The notes beneath the pieces were generated by a model. The model made no database searches, was not told where the DNA came from, and saw nothing but the letters and a program-made list of their open reading frames with translations. From CG2-30-58-95 sp964618215 (lineage in GTDB: Bacteria; Chloroflexota; Anaerolineae; Anaerolineales; Villigracilaceae): DNA of 64,000 nt. Both the position numbers and the translations under genes were made by a program. Below, in pieces: positions 49,848 to 58,209 of the stretch; within the stretch, counting starts at the first letter, position 1; every line of letters starts with the position of its first letter. The stretch is taken from the NCBI GenBank assembly GCA_964618215.1, contig CAZTZE010000014.1:1-64000 (forward strand). The letters are read 5' to 3'.

Positions 49848-50258
49848 CTAAGGCACGGCGACTGTGAAATCGAACCGCTCGGAGACGACGTAACCGTTGG
49901 CGTAGCGCACCCCCACGACCACAGCCAGCGGATCTACACCGCCGGGCATTTGAGCGGTGGAACTCTTGGCGGTAAAAGTCACTTCGAGCGTGGCCGTTAT
50001 ACCGCGAGTGGCGTGGTCACCGCCCCTGGCGACAACTCCCTTGCCGGGGTATTGCAGGTCGGGCAGCGCCATTGCTGAAATGAATGGCTGGTCACTGACT
50101 ACCCCAACGACCACGGTGTAAGATTCCCCGACATTCATTGCACTCGGCAGACCGCTTACCAGGGTAATGGTCGGGACGGGGACGCTTGCTGCTGAAAGCG
50201 AGGCAGCTAATACGATTGAAAGCGCGATCAAAATGGTGGATTGGGTGAATTTTTTCAT
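49848..50258 (-). CDS. Small exported protein, Ig-like fold, unknown function
   Basis: 136 residues. Signal peptide about 1-24 (STILIALSIVLAASLSAAS). The rest is beta-rich (SGLPSAMNVGESYTVVVGVV, ATLEVTFTAKSSTAQMPGGV) and resembles a single Ig-like or cohesin-type domain. Alone on its transcript, with its own terminator. Confidence 0.75.
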   Translation of the reverse strand: MKKFTQSTILIALSIVLAASLSAASVPVPTITLVSGLPSAMNVGESYTVVVGVVSDQPFISAMALPDLQYPGKGVVARGGDHATRGITATLEVTFTAKSSTAQMPGGVDPLAVVVGVRYANGYVVSERFDFTVAVP

Positions 50259-50373
50259 CTGTTTTCTCCATCATGATGTTTGGTTCTTGAGGACATATGT
50301 AGACAGTATACTGAAAAATTTGAAAAATATGATTGACAGTTTTGCAAACGTTTTTCCATTCCGTACACAAATT

Positions 50374-50509
50374 AACCGCGAAGCACGCAACCCCCAACCT
50401 GCAGGGTGCTTCGCGTAGAATGGGGGCGAGAGAGCGCAAAGCATTCTTGAACTCCTCACCTGCACTTGCCGCAGGTGCAAGTGTAGCGCCCTTTGCGGTC
50501 TTAGCGGTT
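50374..50509. repeat. Composite palindromic repeat, AACCGCGAAG...AGCGGTT
   Basis: Ends AACCGCGAAGCACGC and GCGGTCTTAGCGGTT. Nested inside is a 30-bp inverted element at 50455-50484 (CTCACCTGCACTTGCCGCAG and on) that also occurs at 63628-63657 within another repeat family. The gap 50259-50627 has no gene. Confidence 0.8.
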
Positions 50510-50541
50510 CGATTTACGGGTGATAGAAATTCAGCGCCCTA

Positions 50542-50560
50542 CCCCGCAGCGGACATTCGC
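50542..50560. repeat. 19-bp direct repeat, left of AbiEii cassette
   Basis: CCCCGCAGCGGACATTCGC; 18 of 19 identical with 51651-51669 on the other side of the cassette, same orientation. Confidence 0.7.
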
Positions 50561-50627
50561 AACCGCAGCCCGATGATTTCGCTTATCATCCCTGCAGGGG
50601 AAAGGGGGAAGTGTTTTTGCGTTTTAC

Positions 50628-51287
50628 TTACTTTCTAAACCACTTCTTTCCCAGCGACTTTCCTTGTTCAATAAAAAATATTTTTACCTCATCCCATGCC
50701 ACATCAATCAGCAATTCGGGTTGAATATCACGTTCGGCGTTATCAAATAACATGAAACTCTCAACGGCCATTAGCGCAAAATCGCGTGACGTGGGATATT
50801 TTCTTTCGCCCGCTATCAACAAGTCTTCGATTGAAATTTGTTTAGCAATGACATATAGATCATAAAAATCTTTGCGACTACCGCGCCCGATGACTGCATC
50901 CAGCTTCATTAAACCAATATCCAGCAAGGACGCGACATTCACATTCTCTAATTTCAAAAACGGCACAAGCAGTTTGTATCCATAACTAAAAAAACCCACA
51001 TGGACATCATCCAACAGAAGCACAAGATTCCCGTCTACATTTTCAATGACCTGTCCATTGCGTTTTTCCACAGCGTGGATGATTTGTTGGCGCGTTCTTT
51101 CGTGGACTTCGTCGGTTTCTGAAAAGAAATCCAAATCCGCTGACTTTCGGTGTCCCAATTGCAATGCGAGAGCAGTTCCGCCTGCCAGATAAAAAGGTGA
51201 CATAAACTCCTGTTGACCAGCCCATTTCAGCAGGTCACGCATTTCGGTTGTGACAATTTCCCAATGCGGTGAAGTTAATGCGACCAT
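50628..51287 (-). CDS. AbiEii-type nucleotidyltransferase toxin, second copy
   Basis: 219 residues. The core is FYLAGGTALALQLGHRKSAD followed by LDFF (about 32-54, Asp pair D51-x-D53), then KLDAVIGRGSRKDFYDLYVI near 130. Same family and same partner as the pair at 8213-9102, but diverged and visibly AT-richer than the surroundings. Overlaps its partner by 13 bp. Candidate phage-defence toxin. Confidence 0.8.
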   Translation of the reverse strand: MVALTSPHWEIVTTEMRDLLKWAGQQEFMSPFYLAGGTALALQLGHRKSADLDFFSETDEVHERTRQQIIHAVEKRNGQVIENVDGNLVLLLDDVHVGFFSYGYKLLVPFLKLENVNVASLLDIGLMKLDAVIGRGSRKDFYDLYVIAKQISIEDLLIAGERKYPTSRDFALMAVESFMLFDNAERDIQPELLIDVAWDEVKIFFIEQGKSLGKKWFRK

Positions 51288-51559
51288 ATACTTTTCTTCT
51301 GGGCTATTTCAGGCGTGAGATCTAAAACTGCGCACCACAGGTGGTAGCGTCTTTTGGGCAGGAGTCTCGAACCATTTTCACTGACCCACTTCTGCAGTTG
51401 ACTTATCCCATAAAAATCAAACAGCCAGCGGATTTCAACGCGGTTGCCATAAGCGAGAATTCTCTCAATGACCAGCAACGCGTGCTCACGCGGATCTAGT
51501 TTTGAAAAAATATATTCCTGGAAAAATGGCTTTGCCGAAATCGGGATGGCGCTTTGCAT
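51275..51559 (-). CDS. DUF6922-like partner of AbiEii protein, second copy
   Basis: 94 residues: FFQEYIFSKLDPREHALLVI, ERILAYGNRVEIRWLFDFYG and the end YHLWCAVLDLTPE parallel the protein at 8213. First gene of the cassette; a role as antitoxin or adaptor is inferred. Confidence 0.72.
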   Translation of the reverse strand: MQSAIPISAKPFFQEYIFSKLDPREHALLVIERILAYGNRVEIRWLFDFYGISQLQKWVSENGSRLLPKRRYHLWCAVLDLTPEIAQKKSIWSH

Positions 51560-51650
51560 ATTTCGATTATACTCGCAGATTTTCTTGCTGGTCCTCTTTC
51601 ACGCCGAAGGTCCCCGCCTGTCCCCGAAGGGGAAAGTGGACAGCACCCTC

Positions 51651-51669
51651 CCCCGCAGCGGAGATTCGC
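51651..51669. repeat. 19-bp direct repeat, right of AbiEii cassette
   Basis: CCCCGCAGCGGAGATTCGC. Together with 50542-50560 it brackets the two-gene cassette at a distance of 1.1 kb. Confidence 0.7.
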
Positions 51670-51777
51670 GCCCACGCAGTCCATACATAACGCGGACAGA
51701 TTCCCCATCGCTATTACTCCCTCACCATCTGGTAAAATCAAAATGCGGCCGAAACATTCGACGCCAGCAAAATTCGC

Positions 51778-51981
51778 CTGTCCAAAAACCTTTGCCCCAT
51801 TTGCGGCGGGACAAAAACGCAAGGCGCGACCACCTTTACCGTTGGCCTTGGCTTCGGTGTAGTTGTTTTGCGGAGTGTGCCTGCCACCGTCTGTGACCAA
51901 TGCGGCATGGACAGGACACCACCAAATGTCTCGAAAAAACTGTCAATGACGCCCGCCAACGTCACAGGCAAGGGGAAGTGA
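51778..51981 (+). pseudogene. Orphan YgiT-type zinc-finger antitoxin without a normal start
   Basis: The frame reads KNLCPICGGTKTQGATTFTV, GLGFGVVVLRSVPATVCDQC, matching the YgiT/MqsA zinc finger (CPIC and CDQC) that accompanies MqsR- or DUF4258-type toxins. It is open from 51736 to the TGA at 51981, but no ATG, GTG or TTG precedes CPIC; only CTG 51778 or ATT 51772 could start it. No toxin gene adjoins. Probably a decayed or non-standard-start remnant. Confidence 0.65.
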
Positions 51982-52052
51982 CCGCTTACATGCCCGCGTA
52001 AGAATCAAGAACTCGGAGACTTTCGTCTCCGAGTTCATCTTCTCAAGTTCTT

Positions 52053-52256
52053 CTAACTCCCCGCGCTTTGGATAATGTTCATATCCGCCCGTAATAACTC
52101 ATTGACCAATTCATCCACGGCAACTTTCTTCTGTTCAGCCAGCCGTGTCAAGAATTCGTTGACATCTGATTCCAAATAAACGGGGAAATGAAACTCAGCA
52201 TCTGCGCGATAAAACTTGCCGCGCTCTGCCACCGAGAAGTCGTAATGGTCTTTCAC
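52053..52256 (-). CDS. Small antitoxin-like protein downstream of RelE-type toxin
   Basis: 67 residues. The pattern FYRADAEFHFPVYLESDVNE, FLTRLAEQKKVAVDELVNEL suggests a ribbon-helix-helix-like or acidic antitoxin. Its ATG overlaps the toxin stop by ATGA (52253-52256). Third gene of a three-gene unit. Confidence 0.7.
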   Translation of the reverse strand: MKDHYDFSVAERGKFYRADAEFHFPVYLESDVNEFLTRLAEQKKVAVDELVNELLRADMNIIQSAGS

Positions 52257-52519
52257 TTACACACCTCGCGCCGATGGCCCACTTTCAACACAATCAACTT
52301 CGTTACGAGATGTTCCATTTGATAGATGATTCGATAATCGCCAACGCGATATTTGAAACATCCTTTCCATTCATCGCCTTGCATTGCCTGATGCTGGATG
52401 AGTTCCGCGTTTTCCCCAATCCAATTCAATTTATCGAGTAGGTGTGTCCGTATTGTTGACGCAATATTCCTCAAATCTGACTGCGCTTCTGGCGTCAGGA
52501 TGACTTGATATGCTTTCAT
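52253..52519 (-). CDS. RelE/ParE-family toxin (three-gene unit)
   Basis: 88 residues with a clear RelE/ParE pattern: MKAYQVILTPEAQSDLRNIA at the start, GCFKYRVGDYRIIYQMEHLV in the core, KLIVLKVGHRREVC at the end. Overlaps both neighbours by 4 bp, so the three are strictly coupled. Confidence 0.87.
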   Translation of the reverse strand: MKAYQVILTPEAQSDLRNIASTIRTHLLDKLNWIGENAELIQHQAMQGDEWKGCFKYRVGDYRIIYQMEHLVTKLIVLKVGHRREVCK

Positions 52520-52752
52520 CCTTCAATCTCGTCGCGGAAGAACATCAAATCCATACCTTCACCTGCCTGAGACTGTTTGATTGCCTTTCGCAGTGACTCG
52601 GCAAATTCGAGGCGCAGTTCACTGGCAGGCTCGTCAATGCTGGTAAGCGCATCCATTAACTGCGTCATCCACACTTCGAGCCGCTTGTCCACTGCACGTT
52701 CGACGAGAGTCTCAAACTCATTGGTTGATAATTGATTGAGTGTTTTGTTCAT
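52516..52752 (-). CDS. Small protein heading the three-gene toxin-antitoxin unit
   Basis: 78 residues, acidic, helical (LNQLSTNEFETLVERAVDKR, SELRLEFAESLRKAIKQSQA). Resembles small antitoxins of RelE/ParE systems. Having possible antitoxins on both sides of the toxin is uncommon. A TATAAT on the minus strand (52777-52782) lies 25-30 bp upstream. Confidence 0.7.
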   Translation of the reverse strand: MNKTLNQLSTNEFETLVERAVDKRLEVWMTQLMDALTSIDEPASELRLEFAESLRKAIKQSQAGEGMDLMFFRDEIEG

Positions 52753-52790
52753 GGGTACCTCTCAATGACTTTTGGTATTATATCTCGTTT

Positions 52791-52915
52791 TCATCCTTCA
52801 TCCTTCCGCCTTCATCCTTCTCCCCTCGGTTTATGGAACTCCACTCAAGCGGACTCGACCATCAGCCCGAAGCGGCTTCCATGTTCTGAGCTGGTAGGTT
52901 GAGCTTGTCGAAACC
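52791..52915. repeat. Heptamer run and GGTTGAGC palindrome
   Basis: 52791-52820 is a run of TTCATCC heptamers, the complement of the GGATGAA run inside the helicase at 59883-59916. 52897-52915 (GGTTGAGCTTGTCGAAACC) is the TTCGACAAGCTC-type palindrome. No gene in 52753-52960. Confidence 0.75.
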
Positions 52916-52960
52916 AGGTGGCTTCAGCCCCGCTCATCTTTTTTTCGTATTTTCTAATGT

Positions 52961-53779
52961 CTACTCTTTGGCTGAATCAACAATTCCTTCACGTAATGCA
53001 TAAAGGGCAGCTTGTGTACGATTTGCCAGGTGAAGCTTATCGATAATCACATTCAAATATTTCGCAACAGTACGCTCCTTTAAAGATATTACACTCGCGA
53101 TTTCTTGATTACTTAAACCACGTGCAATCAGACGCAAAATTTCAAGTTCACGTGGAGTGAGCGGATCTGAAGTATATATTGTATCTGAAGGTTGAGATAT
53201 TTGATGGAGTACTCTAAGTGCGATAGAAGGGTGTAGAGAGGCCTGTCCACTAGCCACATCACGAATAGCTTGTAAAAGTTGTTCCCTGGTGGCATCTTTA
53301 AGCAAATAACCTATGGCACCAGTTTTTATGGCCTGAAATATACGTTCACTTTCAGCAAAACTCGTAAGTACTAAGATGTTTGTGCTTGGTGCTATTTCCT
53401 TTATCTTTGGAATAGTGGTTAAACCATCCATATGAGGCATTACCATATCAAGAAGAACCACATCTGGTTTCGTTTTTTTTACCAAATCAATGGCTTGTAT
53501 TCCATCCGCAGCTTCACCCACGACTTCAATATCTGGGGTATATGACAAAATTGCTACCAATCCCTCACGAACTACACTTTGGTCTTCAACTACGAGTACG
53601 CGTATCTTTTTTTGTGATCCAACTTTTTCTGAATGAACATGCGTATCTATATTGGATGTTTTAGTTGATTTTTCCTTACCGCTTGGTCTGGCTTTGAGCG
53701 TTTTGCTGTATAACCATCCTGCGACAGCTGCGCTGATAATGGCAAAAAAAGCACCAAGAAAATCTATAAACAGATTCAT
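52961..53779 (-). CDS. NarL/LuxR-type response regulator with N-terminal membrane anchor
   Basis: 272 residues. A membrane helix (about 4-24, DFLGAFFAIISAAVAGWLY) and a 30-residue linker precede the receiver domain (58-175; VVEDQSVVREG, phosphoacceptor D111 in LLDMVMPHMDG, T in VLTSF, K in GYLLKD) and a LuxR helix-turn-helix (about 203-262, LTPRELEILRLIARGLSNQE). Normal NarL regulators are soluble, so a membrane-tethered DNA-binding regulator is odd. It is last in a unit of histidine kinase, membrane protein and regulator. The region is clearly AT-richer than its flanks. Confidence 0.87.
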   Translation of the reverse strand: MNLFIDFLGAFFAIISAAVAGWLYSKTLKARPSGKEKSTKTSNIDTHVHSEKVGSQKKIRVLVVEDQSVVREGLVAILSYTPDIEVVGEAADGIQAIDLVKKTKPDVVLLDMVMPHMDGLTTIPKIKEIAPSTNILVLTSFAESERIFQAIKTGAIGYLLKDATREQLLQAIRDVASGQASLHPSIALRVLHQISQPSDTIYTSDPLTPRELEILRLIARGLSNQEIASVISLKERTVAKYLNVIIDKLHLANRTQAALYALREGIVDSAKE

Positions 53780-53800
53780 AGGAGTTATCCTTTCACCGAA

Positions 53801-54262
53801 TCAATCACCTGAGGGTTTTATTTGATCAGTTAGTGTAAGTCGGCTAATAAAAACACCAGAGAGAATTAATGATGTCAATCCGACAAACCACGAGAGCATG
53901 TTGAGGATAAAATGGGTGTCAATTATTTGATCACTTACTTTTATAGTGTTCAACGGATTCGTTTTGGAAACGGACCAGAGGCAAAAAACCCAAGGTAGCA
54001 TAAACATAATATGAAACACAACCATAACGATCGGTCTGTGGTGAGATTTACCGTGCTCATCCGCGATTATCATTATAAATGAGGCGACACCCAATAAAGC
54101 CATATCAGCACCAGCATCACTTAAATCCGCCCCAATAAATGCTCTCAAAAAAAAGTCCAGTAGGAATAATACTATTGGAATTAAGTAAATCTTAACCAAT
54201 TCCGGTTTAGTATCTAAGGCTTGTATTATTGAATCTGCTACATATCCAAGTTTGTCTTTCAT
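53801..54262 (-). CDS. Membrane protein within the two-component unit
   Basis: 153 residues from the ATG at 54262 (GGAG seven bases upstream); the 17 codons before are not supported. Four membrane helices (about 22-42, 50-68, 78-100, 122-145) and cytoplasmic charged ends. Unknown family. Sitting between kinase and regulator genes, it may be the sensory membrane partner of the soluble kinase (inference). Confidence 0.7.
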   Translation of the reverse strand: MKDKLGYVADSIIQALDTKPELVKIYLIPIVLFLLDFFLRAFIGADLSDAGADMALLGVASFIMIIADEHGKSHHRPIVMVVFHIMFMLPWVFCLWSVSKTNPLNTIKVSDQIIDTHFILNMLSWFVGLTSLILSGVFISRLTLTDQIKPSGD

Positions 54263-54427
54263 AAGGAAACTCCAAACTGGGTTGTTGCATATGAAGTAGA
54301 TACGCCTGTCCAAGAATACATATTTTCCAACATATTTTTGTTGCGAATTTTGTATTATCTCAAATCAATTAGTTATTATTATAGAGCAAACACTTTCAAC
54401 AGTAAACATCTACTTGCACCGTTTCAG

Positions 54428-55573
54428 TCAAATTACTGAATTCTGTCGATCTTTGGTGACAGTCACCAATACTTTTGTCCCCTTACCTTGCCTTGATGAA
54501 ATATTTAATCTTCCCCCGATCTGAGTTGCACGTTCTTGCATATTCCGTAATCCCATTCCATGGTTGTCTTCGTCCCCAGGATTGAAACCGCAGCCATCAT
54601 CCTCGATCTCAAGTACAACATTCGATCTATTTTGCTTTAAGCGTACCGTCACCGATTTTGCGTTTGCGTGCCTAAGCACATTATTTAAAGCCTCTTGTGC
54701 AATAAAATATAGCCCCACTTCTTTAGATATGGGTAAAGTAATATTAGCGTCTGCGATCAGCCTCGCCTTAATATCTACACGACCTTCCACTACTGCTAAA
54801 CGATCATGCAATATTGTCACAAGACCTTTTCGTTCAATATCAACCGGTTGCAACTCATGTAGGAATAGTCGAATTTCCTTTAATGCTTGTCTAGCTGTGT
54901 CACTGATACGAGAAAAAACTTTTTCATTAAAATCCGTCTCGCCATGTTTGTCTGCAGCCTTTGCTGCTTCTGCAAGAGCCACCAGCCCATATAAATTTTG
55001 CAGAACAGAATCGTGTAAGTCACGCACCAACCTTTGGCGCTCTAACAGAGAGATTGTTAGTTGACTCTGATGTTTGCTTTGTATTAACTTTGCTATTTCT
55101 TCTGCTACTATATTAAGACGTGCGATTTCGTCGTCATTATAGATAATATCTTTTTTTCGCGCCAAAATAATCAAGCCTAATATCTTCCCCTCTATCGATA
55201 GGGGTGCGGCTAATAATGATTTACCACCAATCATCCGTATCGAGTCAGGAATAGTCGGGTCAGTGTTGATATCGTTGATCAAAATAGGTTTTTGGAGTAC
55301 TAATATAGACCTAATCAACTCATTCGTCATAGATAAGTAAAGCATTGTGTTTAGTAAGTTCTCTGAAATGCCATAATGGGCAGCTAATACCATTCTACCA
55401 AATTGAAGATCGTTTATATTCTCGACCAACAAATAAATAGCACTTACATCACTTTGAAAACTCGGAACGATTTGGCTGATCACTTCCAATAAAAAGTCAT
55501 CTAAATTTGATGTACGATTGGCCGCGCTGGAAATTGCATATAATAATTCAAGCATTTCGCTTCGCAAAGACAT
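54428..55573 (-). CDS. GAF-domain sensor histidine kinase (HisKA_3, NarX-like catalytic part)
   Basis: 381 residues from the ATG at 55573 (GAGAGG upstream). A GAF domain (about 18-165, SAIYLLVENINDLQFGRMVL, SLLAAPLSIEGKILGLIILA) is followed by the HisKA_3 dimerisation helix with phospho-acceptor H187 in LVRDLHDSVLQNLYGL, then HATPase_c (N box EALNNVLRHANA, G boxes EDDGCGFNPG and HGMGLRNM). No membrane helix: a cytoplasmic kinase sensing a small molecule or redox state. It phosphorylates the NarL-type partner two genes on. Longer ORF versions reach into the helicase gene upstream and are not real. Confidence 0.9.
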   Translation of the reverse strand: MSLRSEMLELLYAISSAANRTSNLDDFLLEVISQIVPSFQSDVSAIYLLVENINDLQFGRMVLAAHYGISENLLNTMLYLSMTNELIRSILVLQKPILINDINTDPTIPDSIRMIGGKSLLAAPLSIEGKILGLIILARKKDIIYNDDEIARLNIVAEEIAKLIQSKHQSQLTISLLERQRLVRDLHDSVLQNLYGLVALAEAAKAADKHGETDFNEKVFSRISDTARQALKEIRLFLHELQPVDIERKGLVTILHDRLAVVEGRVDIKARLIADANITLPISKEVGLYFIAQEALNNVLRHANAKSVTVRLKQNRSNVVLEIEDDGCGFNPGDEDNHGMGLRNMQERATQIGGRLNISSRQGKGTKVLVTVTKDRQNSVI

Positions 55574-55608
55574 AATAGCCTCTCTATTTGTTTCAATAGA
55601 ATTATATA

Positions 55609-58038
55609 TCAATTGTTGGGATTTACATATGATGTTATTTTCTTTCCCACCCACCCCATCAGCGCGGACATCGCCAGACTCATCTGCGCGTCCCCCTGCC
55701 TGCCCGAATTCCACGTCACGATCAAATCCTTCTTCGCGCGCGTGATCCCCACGTACAACAAGCGCAGGCGTTCCTTCACGTAATCCAAACGCGACTGCGC
55801 CGTCGCTGCGCCTTCTTCGTACCAATCGTACTCGCTATTGGATTCCAGCGCGCTCAACTGCGCCAGCGCCTCCGCTTCCAGGTTCAGCCCGCCGCGCACG
55901 AACCACTTCTCCGAAATATAACGGTCATACGATTGCAGCGACGGGAAGTCGTAATTGTTCACGCTCATCAAATACACCCTGTCCCACTCCAACCCCTTCG
56001 CCTTGTGCAACGTCGTCACCACCGCCGCCCCGCGGTGCCGCTCAGGGTCAAAGCCCGAATCGTCCGACGAAAAGCCGATGAAGCGCCGCTCGTTCTTGGC
56101 GATCAGCGCCAGTTCCGAACTCAACTCAGGCAGGCGCCAATCCGCGTGACTGTTGGCGGCCTGTCTCAGCACCAGCGCCAGTTTATGCGCCAGCGCCAGA
56201 TCCGACGCTTCGCTGAACACATCCTGCGCCAGCGTCAGCACCAACTGGTCAATTGGAAGCGTGACCGCGTTCAACCATCTTTGGAGATAAACACGAAAAT
56301 CTTTTAATTCCTGGATGACGTGCTCCGCCTCTGACTCACCCAAGCCTGCCAGCCAGTCATCGGCTTGACTCGGCGCTACAAAGTTTTCCACATTAACCAT
56401 CTTACGCAATAAGGTTGATGTCGTTGCGAGGAGCGCACTTCGCGACGTGGCAACCCCCTCCTCGTCCGAGGTCATTGCGAGGGACGTTCTTTGTCCCGAA
56501 GCAATCCCCTCATCGTCAGGAGACTGCTTCGTCCCTCGCAGTGACATGCCTTCGACAGGAGATTGCTTCGTTGGGTCTCGATACGCTTCGCTACTCGACC
56601 CGCCTCGCAATGACATGCCCTCGCGCCAATCTCTTCTCCAAACCCGATACGCCTTCGACAACTTACTCGCCGATTGCGGGTCTGCCAGATACGCGAGCAG
56701 ATAATTCAACGACCCCGCCGCGGCGCGCGTGGTGGACGTGCTGGAGATCAACTCGATCGTCTCAACCCCGCGTTTCTTGAGCGCTTCGATGACTTCGATG
56801 CCGCGCGCATTACGCGGGACCAAGATCGCGATGGTCGGTTGTTCTTCATGCGGCAAATCCGCAACCGAATCCAAATGACTCTTGACCGACTTGACCACCG
56901 CCTCCAGTTCTTCTTCGGGCGTATACTTCTTGCTGATCAAGCGAATCGCTTCGGGGTTGTCGGGCGGGTTGACAGGTTCATAGCCTTCTGGCACAGGCTG
57001 GATGTGTGGCACGTCCAACGCGCCGCGCACACTGGCGACGGGATGTTCGTTCAACGTCCAGTCAATCAGATGATTGGCGAGCGCGATAATGGACGGTTGC
57101 GAGCGTCCCGACTCGGGCATGTCTTTACTCGGGTTCTCAGCTATGAACTGACGTAATAGTTCGGGATCTGCGGTTGTAAATGTTTCAAAGATTGCTTGAT
57201 TGGGGTCACCGACGCGAACCCAGTTTCCGCCATCGCCACTCAACAACCCAAGTATTCTTTGTTGCGACAGACTCGAATCCTGCGCTTCATCTTCCAGAAT
57301 GAACGGATAGCGAAAGCGCAAGCGTTCCAGATATTCCTCGTCGTTTTCGAGCAGAGTCAACGCCAGGCGGATCAAATCGTCGAAGTCCACCGCGCCGCGA
57401 TAGGCGAGGGCGCGCTGATAGTCCGCGTAGATGCTCCAGCCGAGTTCGGCGAGCGGCAGCGGGGCAGGCGACGCGCCTAGTTTGGCGCGCAGGCTTTCGG
57501 GAGTCAGGAGGCGGTCTTTCGATGAACGGATAAATGCCAGCGCCAGCGAGTCCAATAGATCGGGCAATTGCTGGCGACGGACCCAGTCCCGCTTTGAATC
57601 GTCGAGCGACGCGTCGAGATAATCATCCAATGAATGCGACGCCAACCACGCGTTGACCGCCTCACGGCGGATGAAGCCCGCCTCACGCTCGTCAATGATG
57701 CTGAAGCGCTCCTCGAGGCCGACGCGGGCAGGCTTCTCGCGGAGGATGTCATGCGCCAGCCCGTGCAGGGTGCGGACGCGATATTTGTAGAGCGCCTGAA
57801 TGGGACGTTCCGCGAAAAACTTTTTGATGCGCGCTTCGAAGTTGTCCACCGCTGAATTGACCAGCGTGACGATGAGCACTTCCTGCCCATCCTGCAGTTG
57901 GTTGTTATGAATGATCTGCGCCGCGAGCGCGGAGAGGATGTGCGTCTTCCCCGCGCCAGGCACAGCGGCAATGCCGAGGCGGCCGCTTGTGTAACGGAGG
58001 ATGGCTTGTTGGGAGGGTCTGGGTGAAAAGTCCATCAT
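55609..58038 (-). CDS. UvrD/PcrA-like superfamily 1 helicase with 70-residue repeat insertion
   Basis: About 809 residues from the ATG at 58038. SF1 motifs: Walker A AAVPGAGKTHIL near 25, motif II ILEDEAQDSSLSQQ near 250, motif III WVRVGDPNQAIF, motif V TTLHKAKGLEWDRVY near 680 and VI LLYVGITRAKKDL near 780. 3'-5' DNA unwinding in repair. Residues about 470-540 (SLRGGSSSEAYRDPTKQSPV, MSLRGTKQSPDDEGIASGQR, TSLAMTSDEEGVATSRSALL) are not helicase sequence but translated CATTGCGAGG-type repeats at 56423-56630, in frame, within the 2B-like domain. The enzyme may still be active if the insert loops out. Confidence 0.87.
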   Translation of the reverse strand: MMDFSPRPSQQAILRYTSGRLGIAAVPGAGKTHILSALAAQIIHNNQLQDGQEVLIVTLVNSAVDNFEARIKKFFAERPIQALYKYRVRTLHGLAHDILREKPARVGLEERFSIIDEREAGFIRREAVNAWLASHSLDDYLDASLDDSKRDWVRRQQLPDLLDSLALAFIRSSKDRLLTPESLRAKLGASPAPLPLAELGWSIYADYQRALAYRGAVDFDDLIRLALTLLENDEEYLERLRFRYPFILEDEAQDSSLSQQRILGLLSGDGGNWVRVGDPNQAIFETFTTADPELLRQFIAENPSKDMPESGRSQPSIIALANHLIDWTLNEHPVASVRGALDVPHIQPVPEGYEPVNPPDNPEAIRLISKKYTPEEELEAVVKSVKSHLDSVADLPHEEQPTIAILVPRNARGIEVIEALKKRGVETIELISSTSTTRAAAGSLNYLLAYLADPQSASKLSKAYRVWRRDWREGMSLRGGSSSEAYRDPTKQSPVEGMSLRGTKQSPDDEGIASGQRTSLAMTSDEEGVATSRSALLATTSTLLRKMVNVENFVAPSQADDWLAGLGESEAEHVIQELKDFRVYLQRWLNAVTLPIDQLVLTLAQDVFSEASDLALAHKLALVLRQAANSHADWRLPELSSELALIAKNERRFIGFSSDDSGFDPERHRGAAVVTTLHKAKGLEWDRVYLMSVNNYDFPSLQSYDRYISEKWFVRGGLNLEAEALAQLSALESNSEYDWYEEGAATAQSRLDYVKERLRLLYVGITRAKKDLIVTWNSGRQGDAQMSLAMSALMGWVGKKITSYVNPNN
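56423..56630. repeat. Three tandem CATTGCGAGG-type palindromic repeats inside the helicase gene
   Basis: Segments such as GTTGCGAGGAGCGCACTTCG, GTCATTGCGAGGGACG, GAAGCAATCCCCTC, GAGACTGCTTCGTCCCTCGC and CCTCGCAATGACATGCC. This widespread repeat, which encodes SLRGTKQS when translated, also lies between genes at 63600-63735. Confidence 0.9.
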
Positions 58039-58046
58039 ATTTTTCG

Positions 58047-58100
58047 AACCGCGAAGCACGCGAAGATTTAGAAAGGTTTTTCTTTGCGTTCTTAGCGGTT
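58047..58100. repeat. Palindromic repeat AACCGCGAAG...CTTAGCGGTT
   Basis: AACCGCGAAGCACGCGAAG on the left, GCGTTCTTAGCGGTT on the right. Smallest complete copy of the family in the window; adjoins the helicase start. Confidence 0.85.
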
Positions 58101-58209
58101 AATTGGTTTTGCGTGGTTTTCCGCATGAACCATCGTCACCTCTGGCGGGATGGTTTTGCTAGCAGACTCGCGGGTCAGGTCAAGGAAACCTTTGGGGTTT
58201 ACTCTTACC

